The notes below the pieces were generated by a model, which was given only the letters and a program-made list of their open reading frames with translations, made no database searches and was not told where the DNA came from. The position numbers were made by a program, and so were the translations under genes. This document shows, piece by piece, positions 1 to 5,424 of a stretch of DNA of 5,424 bases; positions within the stretch are counted from its first letter, which is position 1, and every line of letters starts with the position of its first letter. Source of the DNA: Cryomorphaceae bacterium (lineage in GTDB: Bacteria; Bacteroidota; Bacteroidia; Flavobacteriales; Schleiferiaceae); NCBI GenBank assembly GCA_003445735.1, contig DMCR01000007.1, forward strand, positions 1 to 5,424. Reading direction: 5' to 3'.

Positions 1-1
1 T

Positions 2-1093
2 TTGATTATTCTTGGTGGTATCAAGCGTATTGCGGCGGTAACAGAAAAGCTGGGGCCTTTGATGGCGATCATCTATGTGATTGGAGCATTATCGGTAATT
101 GTGATGAATTATGAGAATATCATCCCTTCGTTTATTAGCATTTTTGCCGATGTATTCACTGGCTCTTCTGCTGCGGGAGGATTCCTTGGAGCCAGTATTG
201 CTTATGCATTTAATCGAGGTGTAAACAGAGGCTTATTTTCGAATGAAGCAGGCCAGGGTTCTGCTCCTATTGCACACGCAGCCGCGAAAGCGGAGCATCC
301 TGTGAGTGAAGGTATGGTGGCCATCCTTGAGCCCTTTATCGACACGATTATCATTTGTTCCATTACCGGCCTAACGCTTTTAAGCTCAGGTGTTTGGAAT
401 GAAAAGCATCAAAATGACTTCAGTTTTTCCGATATGATGATCATGGTAGGTGAGGTCAATCGCGATGTTCATGGAACAGCATTGTATGAATACTTCAATG
501 GATCTGAAATAGGCTTGGATGTAGTGCCAATTTCTGAATTCACTGGGACACTATTGGTTGAGGAGGGGATTATTAAGAGCGATGCGACTGTTTTGCACGC
601 ACGTTCGATAGCAGAAGAGGTATTGATTCATAAGGGAGATCAGCTTTATTCAGGTTCCTTAGAAATTAAAGATGGACGTCTTGAAGATCCAAAAGGAATG
701 ACCTTCTCAGGAAAATCTCTTGTACACAGTGCGCCTCTCACGGCCATTGCTTTTAATAAAGGTTTATTTGGCGATTATGGTCAATACATTGTGGCTATTG
801 GACTACTATTGTTCGCGTTCTCAACTGCCATTTCCTGGAGTTACTACGGCGGTAGAAGCGTGACCTACCTCTTTGGCGTGAAGTATGTGAATTACTACCG
901 CATTATATACGTCATCGGTTTCTTCCTTGCGGCAATCATCGACACAACCATTGTCTGGACTTTTGCAGGTATTGCCATTGCGTTAATGACACTGCCAAAC
1001 CTTCTCGGAATCTTCCTTTTGCGCAAGGATATGAAAGATAGTATTGCGGATTACAAGAACCACGTTGAGAGCGTTTTTCAAACGAAGATATAA
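2..1093 (+). CDS. Sodium:alanine/glycine symporter family (AGCS) protein, 5' partial
   Basis: This is an inner-membrane secondary transporter, expected to import alanine, glycine or a similar small amino acid with Na+. The frame is open from base 2, so the true start and the first several membrane helices lie upstream; 363 codons remain before the TAA at 1091-1093. Family signatures (window residue numbers) are GGIKRIA at 5-11, RGLFSNEAGQGSAPIAHAAA at 76-95, EPFIDT at 110-115 and the WSYYG...YLFG block at 279-292. Hydrophobic segments lie near 19-36, 105-129, 256-280, 301-319 and 319-341, followed by a charged tail. Residues about 131-245 form a hydrophilic insertion; most family members go almost directly from the GVW-type end of one helix to the next. 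By the family's 11-helix topology the insertion should be periplasmic. The family is clear; the exact substrate cannot be told from sequence. Confidence 0.93.
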   Translation: MIILGGIKRIAAVTEKLGPLMAIIYVIGALSVIVMNYENIIPSFISIFADVFTGSSAAGGFLGASIAYAFNRGVNRGLFSNEAGQGSAPIAHAAAKAEHPVSEGMVAILEPFIDTIIICSITGLTLLSSGVWNEKHQNDFSFSDMMIMVGEVNRDVHGTALYEYFNGSEIGLDVVPISEFTGTLLVEEGIIKSDATVLHARSIAEEVLIHKGDQLYSGSLEIKDGRLEDPKGMTFSGKSLVHSAPLTAIAFNKGLFGDYGQYIVAIGLLLFAFSTAISWSYYGGRSVTYLFGVKYVNYYRIIYVIGFFLAAIIDTTIVWTFAGIAIALMTLPNLLGIFLLRKDMKDSIADYKNHVESVFQTKI

Positions 1094-1117
1094 TTGCCTT
1101 TAATTCAGTATTCATTA

Positions 1118-1150
1118 GGCGGAATTTCGAACGTAACTCCGCTATTTTTA
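1118..1150 (+). terminator. Probable intrinsic terminator after the symporter gene
   Basis: GCGGA at 1119-1123 pairs with TCCGC at 1138-1142, extended outward by a G-T wobble (1118 with 1143). Inside, an A-C mismatch is followed by two more A-T pairs. Five T residues at 1145-1149 follow, with further T-rich sequence beyond. It begins 24 bases after the symporter stop codon, the usual place for a terminator. The stem is short and the T run is offset by an A, so the call is moderate. Confidence 0.45.
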
Positions 1151-1201
1151 CGTTTTAATTGATTCAACGACTAAACCTTTGAGTAAACGAGGGCTCTAAT
1201 T

Positions 1202-1216
1202 TACACCGAAGGTGTA
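1202..1216 (+). promoter_or_regulatory. Small perfect hairpin in the leader of the large gene
   Basis: TACACC (1202-1207) and GGTGTA (1211-1216) form a perfect 6-bp inverted repeat around a GAA triloop, followed by TTTT at 1217-1220. It ends 26 bases before the ATG at 1243. It could be a second weak terminator, a 5' leader stem affecting translation or mRNA stability, or a protein-binding inverted repeat. The sequence alone does not choose among these. The rest of 1094-1242 shows no ORF and no convincing promoter. Confidence 0.3.
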
Positions 1217-1242
1217 TTTTAGTTACTTATTCCATATTGCTC

Positions 1243-1302
1243 ATGCGCACTAAGACTTTAGCGATGTTGGTGGCCTTTGGTTCCTTCAGCGCGCTCAACG
1301 CA
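1243..1302 (+). other. Sec signal peptide of the large protein
   Basis: Residues 1-20 have a basic start (MRTK), a hydrophobic core (about 6-18, LAMLVAFGSFSAL) and a likely signal peptidase I site after Ala20, giving a mature N-terminus at Gln21 (LNA then QITT). There is no lipobox cysteine, so this is not a lipoprotein. It implies export to the periplasm and, with further machinery, to the cell surface. Confidence 0.85.
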
Positions 1303-4300
1303 CAGATTACCACTGACTCTACCCGTTATGTATACGGCGATTTAGGAGTTCAGCAGGTAGCCCCCGTAAACATTAACTCCCAATCCTCTTGTGCCGATAC
1401 CTTGGGTATAGCCATACCATCAGGTCATTGGATTTCTTCTGTGGATGTGGAGTACACCATGAACACTACCGGTGGTTTTGGCGGTTCTGCCCCAGACGAC
1501 ATTGGGGTATACCTCGAATTATCAAGTGAGAGTTCTAAGGAAGCGGCATTAGATTATGGAACCATTGGGACGAATGGTGCTTCTGAAACCATTACCCGAA
1601 CGATCAACGACTTCAATGGTGCAGTAACGGATACCTTCCTTGTGTTTAAATTACATGCGTTCCGTCAGCAATTTACAACCGCCTGTGGCACTACCACGGC
1701 AAGTATTGCAGACAGTTCATGGAAGATCACAATCAATACCTATCCCGCGCCGACTTGTTACCAGCCGACCAACTTAGCCGTGGACTGGACCATGAGTAAT
1801 AAGGCTAGATTGAGCTGGACCGGTGGTGGTGCAGCGAACTGGGAGGTGGAATATGGAACACCGGGTTTCACACCAGGGAGTGGAACAAGATTGGCAGTTT
1901 CTAGTAATCCTTTTGTATTATCAGGTCTTTCGGCTTCTTCAACGTACGAGTTTTACGTTAGAGATTCATGTGGTCTGGGCGATGTGAGTATCTGGTCGTC
2001 TCCAGTAGTTGATAGTACTCTTTGTGCTCCTGTCACATTCACGACAAGTTATACTGAAGATTTCGACGGGACCGGTTGGTCTGAAGGGTTAGGCTTTGAT
2101 AACGACGGAAGTACTATTGGTAGCTGTTGGCAGCGGAATCCAAATAGTCCAGATGGGGGTCAGGGTTATGCCTTTGGTACAGGTACGGATAGTACCGCAA
2201 CCCCAGGAACAGGACCAAATGATGATAGAACTGGGGGTGGAAATTACATATACGCAGAAGCCAGTGGTGCCGCCAACCAGAGTGTTGCCACCATCACTTC
2301 ACCGCTCCTCGATTTAAGCGCACTAACGACACCTGAACTAAATTTCTGGTATCATATGGCTGGTGCCCAAGTAAATGAATTAAAAACAGAAGTATGGTCT
2401 CAATCCTTTGGTTGGGTGAATGTGGGTAGTATTAATGGTCCGCAACAGGCTTCTTCTGCAGATACCTTCCTATTACAGACTTATACATTGGCACAATTTG
2501 TTGATGATACTGTCTTGGTGCGCTTTTCGGCTTCAAGAGGTTTTGGAAATAACAATCAAGCGGATATCGCTATCGACGATTTTGGGTTTAAGGAGGCCCC
2601 GACCTGTCCGGATCCGTCCATGCTATCAGTGTCTGCTAGAACGACATCTTCGATGACCTTATCATGGCAGGCTGTTAACGCAACATCTTGGGATATTCAA
2701 TATGGTAACTCTTCGGCGAGTTTGGGTTCCACTGGAAACACTTCGATAAATTCTACCTCGAATCCAGCTACGGTTACAGGGCTCTCGGCTGGAACAACCT
2801 ATAAATTCTGGGTTCGTGAGGTTTGTGGTCCAAGCGATAAATCAGGTTGGATTGGCCCTATATTAGGAACTACTCATTGTATTGCTCTTAGTGCGCCATG
2901 GTCGGAAGATTTTGATTCGACGAATTGGACACCTGGATCGGGAGTCTACAACGCAGGTGATGCTTTGGCAGCTTGTTGGGTGCGTACCCCGGAGAAGGAT
3001 ACGCTACCTGCTTCACCATTAAGTTGGGGGGTACGCTCGGGAACGACTACGACCCCAGGTACAGGTCCATTTAACGATGTTAGCGGAACAGGTAACTATA
3101 TCTATGCCGAAGCTTCGAGTGGGGCACCGAATCAAGAAGCATTTATTGAATCGCCATTATTGGATTTAAGCGGTTTGCTGAAGCCTCAAGTGACCTTCAA
3201 TTACCACATGAGAGGATTTTATGTGAATACTTTGAAATTACAGGTTTGGGTAGATAGCACACAGACTTGGGATACCTATTTCACCAAATCAGGTAATCAA
3301 GGAAATCAGTGGTATTACGAGGAAGTTGATTTAGCAGGATTTGCCGGAGACACTATTGTATTGCGCTGGTCTGCTACGAAAGGAAATGGTGCACAAGGTG
3401 ATATCGCAGTCGATGAGGTTGTGGTTAATGATCAACCGTTGTGTCCAGATCCTACGCAGTTTGCACTATCAGGTGTGACCGCGACGTCGGCGACCTTCAC
3501 TTGGTTGACTGGCGGCTCAACAACTTGGAACATTGTTTATGGCTCTGTTGGGTTTAGTCCAAGCGGTAGCGGCTTGACGAATATTACCTCTACCACACAT
3601 ACTATTACTGGGTTAACGGCGGGTACGAGTTACGACGCTTATGTTCGTGATACCTGTGGTGCCTTGGGTGCGTCGACTTGGATCGGTCCTATTACGTTCA
3701 ACACATTGTGTGCACCGTTTACAGCGCCATATACAGAGAATTTTGATAGTACCTCTTGGGTGACAGGTGCGAATCAAACACCAGGTCAGGTCGATGGCTG
3801 TTGGCAGCGTAGTGATACGATAGAATATTTCTGGAAGGCCGGTCCTCCGACCAATCATAGTAATAATACGGGACCAAGTGGGGACCATACCTCAGGTAAT
3901 GGAGGTTATATATTTACGGAGGCCAGCACAGGATTTGGTGGTGGTTCGACGTTGAAGAACTCTATTACATCCCCATTGGTGGATGTGACTCCATTGACTA
4001 CCCCAGAACTATCTTTCTGGTATCATATGTACGGATCCTTGATCAACAAGTTGGAGGTATATGTGCGGAGCACAGGAGGGAATTGGACCCTAGTACATAC
4101 TATTACAGGTGCACAGCAAAGCAATTCTTCGGCTTCATGGGAAGAGGCTATCGTGGATATTAGTAGCTATGCAAACGACACCATTCAATTGAAATTCACT
4201 GCATACCGTTATCAAGGATTTAACAATCAGGTTGATATTAGCGTGGATGATGTGGATATTCACGAGGCCCCGACCTGTCCAAAGCCTACTAATTTTGCGG

Positions 4301-5424
4301 CTTCAAATGTGACGAACAATAGTGTTCAATTGGATTGGACGACTGGTGGGGCAACTAATTGGTTGGTGAAATATGCCGCGGGTTCTATCGTGGCTGTAAG
4401 CTCCAATCCATATTCTTTGAATGGTTTATCGCCGAACACCACATATAATATATACGTTAAAGATTCTTGTGGAACGGGTAATGTTTCGGACTGGGTAGGG
4501 CCTATTACTGTGACTACGCTTTGTGGTATGGAAACAGCGCCTTGGAATGAAGACTTTGAAGGTGCTGGCTTCGATGCCACTACAGGTGATTTTGACGGTT
4601 GTTACACGATTAGTACATCTACGACCTACTTCTGGCGAACGGGTACGGGCGCAACCCCTACAAATAATACAGGTCCTTCAGCAGATCATACTACTGGTTC
4701 AGGAAAGTACGGGTATATCGAAAGTTCATTTAGTTGGGGTGGTGGAGATACTGAATCGGATATGGAAACCATGGAAATTGATTTGGATACTCTGAGCACC
4801 CCCGAGCTAACGTTTTGGTGGCATGCTGCTGGCGGAAATATAGATGAATTGGAAGTAGAGATTTACGATGGTTCTACTTGGTCCTCGGAATTGACCATAA
4901 ATAGCTCAAACAATACGCTCCAGACGGGTCCCGGTGATCCATGGCAAGAAGCGGTGGTAGATTTGAGTACTTATGCTGGTGATACCATCAAAGTACGCTT
5001 TACAGGTTCTCGATCGAGCGCCTTTGGATTCACGTCAACCCAGGCAGATTGGGCCATAGACGATATTGAAATAGATAATGCGCCAACCTGTTTGAAACCA
5101 ACGGCTATTTCAACTACTGCAAGTACAACTACCTCAATTACATTGAGTTGGACTACAGGTGGCGCCAGCAATTGGCAAATTGAATACGGCGCACCTGGGT
5201 TTACGCCAGGTACGGGTACTATTGTAAATGCAACGAGTAATCCATTTACGGTAACTGGATTAGCGCCTTCAACTTATTACGATTTTTGGGTCCGCGACTC
5301 CTGCGGTGCCTCAGATGTGAGTGATTGGGAAGGCGCATTTGCCGCGGCTACGGCTTGTGGTACGGCAGTTGCTCCATACCTAGAAAATTTTGATAACGGA
5401 TTTGTGGGCGGCACGGATAATAAC
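1243..5424 (+). CDS. Giant secreted FN3-MAM repeat protein, 3' partial
   Basis: A plus-strand frame of 1394 codons without a stop, running off the right edge. The ATG at 1243 is the first ATG after the last in-frame stop (TGA at 1180-1182) and gives a proper signal peptide; the next ATG, codon 8, would lose the basic N-terminus. No Shine-Dalgarno is seen, as is usual in Bacteroidota. Order of parts: signal peptide 1-20, N-terminal beta-rich domain 21 to about 170, then alternating FN3-like and MAM-like domains from residue 171: FN3 at 171-260, 455-545, 734-822, 1012-1093 and 1283-1371; MAM at 261-454, 546-733, 823-1011, 1094-1282 and from 1372 onward. The protein is rich in Thr, Ser, Gly, Asn and Trp and poor in Lys, as expected of an exported beta-sandwich array. 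Such proteins usually act in adhesion or glycan and protein binding at the cell surface. In Bacteroidota they often end in a type IX secretion sorting domain, but that end is not in the window. The binding partner is unknown, and an enzyme domain further downstream is possible. Confidence 0.92.
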   Translation, partial: MRTKTLAMLVAFGSFSALNAQITTDSTRYVYGDLGVQQVAPVNINSQSSCADTLGIAIPSGHWISSVDVEYTMNTTGGFGGSAPDDIGVYLELSSESSKEAALDYGTIGTNGASETITRTINDFNGAVTDTFLVFKLHAFRQQFTTACGTTTASIADSSWKITINTYPAPTCYQPTNLAVDWTMSNKARLSWTGGGAANWEVEYGTPGFTPGSGTRLAVSSNPFVLSGLSASSTYEFYVRDSCGLGDVSIWSSPVVDSTLCAPVTFTTSYTEDFDGTGWSEGLGFDNDGSTIGSCWQRNPNSPDGGQGYAFGTGTDSTATPGTGPNDDRTGGGNYIYAEASGAANQSVATITSPLLDLSALTTPELNFWYHMAGAQVNELKTEVWSQSFGWVNVGSINGPQQASSADTFLLQTYTLAQFVDDTVLVRFSASRGFGNNNQADIAIDDFGFKEAPTCPDPSMLSVSARTTSSMTLSWQAVNATSWDIQYGNSSASLGSTGNTSINSTSNPATVTGLSAGTTYKFWVREVCGPSDKSGWIGPILGTTHCIALSAPWSEDFDSTNWTPGSGVYNAGDALAACWVRTPEKDTLPASPLSWGVRSGTTTTPGTGPFNDVSGTGNYIYAEASSGAPNQEAFIESPLLDLSGLLKPQVTFNYHMRGFYVNTLKLQVWVDSTQTWDTYFTKSGNQGNQWYYEEVDLAGFAGDTIVLRWSATKGNGAQGDIAVDEVVVNDQPLCPDPTQFALSGVTATSATFTWLTGGSTTWNIVYGSVGFSPSGSGLTNITSTTHTITGLTAGTSYDAYVRDTCGALGASTWIGPITFNTLCAPFTAPYTENFDSTSWVTGANQTPGQVDGCWQRSDTIEYFWKAGPPTNHSNNTGPSGDHTSGNGGYIFTEASTGFGGGSTLKNSITSPLVDVTPLTTPELSFWYHMYGSLINKLEVYVRSTGGNWTLVHTITGAQQSNSSASWEEAIVDISSYANDTIQLKFTAYRYQGFNNQVDISVDDVDIHEAPTCPKPTNFAASNVTNNSVQLDWTTGGATNWLVKYAAGSIVAVSSNPYSLNGLSPNTTYNIYVKDSCGTGNVSDWVGPITVTTLCGMETAPWNEDFEGAGFDATTGDFDGCYTISTSTTYFWRTGTGATPTNNTGPSADHTTGSGKYGYIESSFSWGGGDTESDMETMEIDLDTLSTPELTFWWHAAGGNIDELEVEIYDGSTWSSELTINSSNNTLQTGPGDPWQEAVVDLSTYAGDTIKVRFTGSRSSAFGFTSTQADWAIDDIEIDNAPTCLKPTAISTTASTTTSITLSWTTGGASNWQIEYGAPGFTPGTGTIVNATSNPFTVTGLAPSTYYDFWVRDSCGASDVSDWEGAFAAATACGTAVAPYLENFDNGFVGGTDNN
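1303..1752 (+). other. N-terminal beta-rich domain of the large protein (family not named)
   Basis: Residues 21-170 differ from the repeats that follow. The segment alternates hydrophobic and polar residues in a beta-sandwich style, with markers GHWISSVDVEYTMN (about 62-75), a GASETITRTIND stretch (about 113-124), FKLHAF (about 135-140) and a closing SSWKITI (158-164). It has two cysteines, Cys50 and Cys148, which could form one disulfide. From memory, similar segments ending in a SWKV/ITV-type strand occur at the front of other secreted Bacteroidota proteins, but I cannot assign a named family. A cap or a ligand-binding jelly-roll is plausible. Confidence 0.6.
1753..2604 (+). repeat. Repeat unit 1: FN3-like (1753-2022) plus MAM-like (2023-2604)
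   Basis: The FN3-like part (residues 171-260) opens with PTCYQPTNL and carries the LSWTGGG, NWEVEYG, GLSASSTYEFYVRDSCG and IWSSPV landmarks of bacterial FN3 domains. The MAM-like part (261-454) opens with Cys261, has YTEDFDG, then SCWQRN, NYIYAEASG, SPLLDLSAL, PELNFWYHM and ends in DIAIDDFGF, the acidic closing strand typical of MAM domains. Its four cysteines are 172, 243, 261 and 295. Cys-to-Cys unit length is 283 residues, the longest of the complete units. Confidence 0.85.
2605..3441 (+). repeat. Repeat unit 2: FN3-like (2605-2877) plus MAM-like (2878-3441)
   Basis: The FN3-like part (residues 455-545) starts at CPDPS and has LSWQAVNATSWDIQYG, GLSAGTTYKFWVREVCG and SGWIGPI. The MAM-like part (546-733) has APWSEDFDS, AACWVRT, NYIYAEASS, SPLLDLSGL, VTFNYHMRG and a closing DIAVDEVVV. 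Cysteines are 455, 528, 546 and 578. Its middle (a TPGTGPFND stretch before the NYIYAEAS strand) matches the MAM domain of unit 1 more closely than those of units 3 and 4. Unit length is 279 residues. Confidence 0.85.
3442..4275 (+). repeat. Repeat unit 3: FN3-like (3442-3708) plus MAM-like (3709-4275)
   Basis: The FN3-like part (residues 734-822) starts CPDPTQF and has FTWLTGGSTTWNIVYG, GLTAGTSYDAYVRDTCG and STWIGPI. The MAM-like part (823-1011) has APYTENFDS, DGCWQRS, YFWKAGPPTN, NNTGPSGDHT, a glycine-rich FGGGS, SPLVDV, PELSFWYHM and a closing DISVDDVDI. The TGPSxDHT form is the more standard bacterial MAM signature. Cysteines are 734, 805, 823 and 853. Unit length is 278 residues. Confidence 0.86.
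4276..5088 (+). repeat. Repeat unit 4: FN3-like, shortened (4276-4521) plus MAM-like (4522-5088)
   Basis: The FN3-like part (residues 1012-1093) starts CPKPTNF and has LDWTTGGATNWLVKYA, GLSPNTTYNIYVKDSCG and SDWVGPI, but lacks about seven residues in the loop where units 1 and 5 have a GFTPG-type segment. The MAM-like part (1094-1282) has APWNEDFEG, DGCYTIS (Tyr replacing the Trp after Cys), YFWRTGTGATPTN, NTGPSADHT, SWGGGD, PELTFWWHA and a closing DWAIDDIEI. Cysteines are 1012, 1076, 1094 and 1120. Unit length is 271 residues, the shortest. Confidence 0.85.
5089..5424 (+). repeat. Repeat unit 5, partial: FN3-like (5089-5355) plus first 23 residues of a MAM-like domain
   Basis: The FN3-like part (residues 1283-1371) is complete: CLKPTAI, LSWTTGGASNWQIEYG, GFTPGTGT, GLAPSTYYDFWVRDSCG and SDWEGAF, with cysteines 1283 and 1354. 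The MAM-like part begins at Cys1372 with CGTAVAPYLENFDNG and is cut by the window edge at residue 1394. The array therefore continues downstream for at least the rest of this domain. Confidence 0.82.

Noticed and set aside
1178..1204. Possible Bacteroidota promoter: TTTG at 1178-1181 and TAATTTAC at 1197-1204
   Set aside because: The -7 element matches TAnnTTTG only partly and the 15-base gap is shorter than the roughly 19-21 usual between the two elements, so I do not call it.
2096..2656. Plus-strand ORFs at 2096-2317 (73 aa) and 2420-2656 (78 aa)
   Set aside because: Both lie in another frame inside the large FN3-MAM gene, have low-complexity or arginine-rich translations without recognisable motifs, and are shadows of its coding sequence.
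3613..3888. Minus-strand ORF of 91 aa
   Set aside because: It is antisense to FN3 and MAM domains of unit 3; the translation is rich in Arg, Thr and Cys with no domain-like features, and the sense frame is clearly coding.
4326..5171. ORFs at 4326-4580 (minus), 4523-4795 (plus) and 4971-5171 (minus)
   Set aside because: All overlap units 4 and 5 of the large gene in other frames. The two minus-strand ORFs share a similar VAPPVVQ motif only because they are antisense to the same repeated FN3 segment.
1243..5424. A protease, glycosidase or type IX sorting domain in the large protein
   Set aside because: No catalytic motif such as HExxH and no C-terminal sorting signature is visible in the 1394 codons present; such parts could exist only beyond the window.
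1753..5424. CRISPR array or noncoding tandem repeats
   Set aside because: The periodicity of about 813-849 bases is explained by protein domain repeats in one open frame; there are no short direct repeats with regular spacers.

Overview
The window looks like part of a chromosome from a Bacteroidota bacterium, probably a marine or aquatic member of the Flavobacteriia. This rests on gene style: there is no Shine-Dalgarno sequence before the large gene, its signal peptide ends in an Asn-Ala-Gln junction common in that phylum, and it encodes a very long secreted protein of alternating fibronectin III-like and MAM-like modules. No rRNA or other taxonomic marker is present, so the assignment is an inference.

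Bases 2-1093 are the 3' two-thirds or so of a gene for a sodium:amino-acid symporter of the AGCS (alanine or glycine:cation symporter) family; its start lies before the window. It carries an extra hydrophilic segment of about 110 residues, predicted to face the periplasm. Bases 1094-1242 are intergenic. They hold a probable intrinsic terminator for the symporter gene (about 1118-1150) and a small perfect hairpin (1202-1216) just ahead of the next start codon.

Bases 1243-5424 are one uninterrupted plus-strand reading frame of 1394 codons that runs off the right edge without a stop. It encodes a Sec signal peptide, an N-terminal beta-rich domain of about 150 residues, then tandem units of about 270-283 residues. 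Each unit is one FN3-like domain followed by one MAM-like domain: four complete units and the start of a fifth. Every complete unit has exactly four cysteines at equivalent places, which suggests two disulfides per unit and an exported location. The most likely role is a surface adhesin, or the binding-module part of a larger secreted protein. No catalytic domain and no C-terminal sorting domain is visible, because the end of the gene lies outside the window.

The two genes share a strand but show no functional link, and the terminator between them suggests separate transcription. I saw no RNA gene, insertion sequence, CRISPR array or phage gene. The unusual content is the modular giant protein, not a recognisable new multi-gene system.
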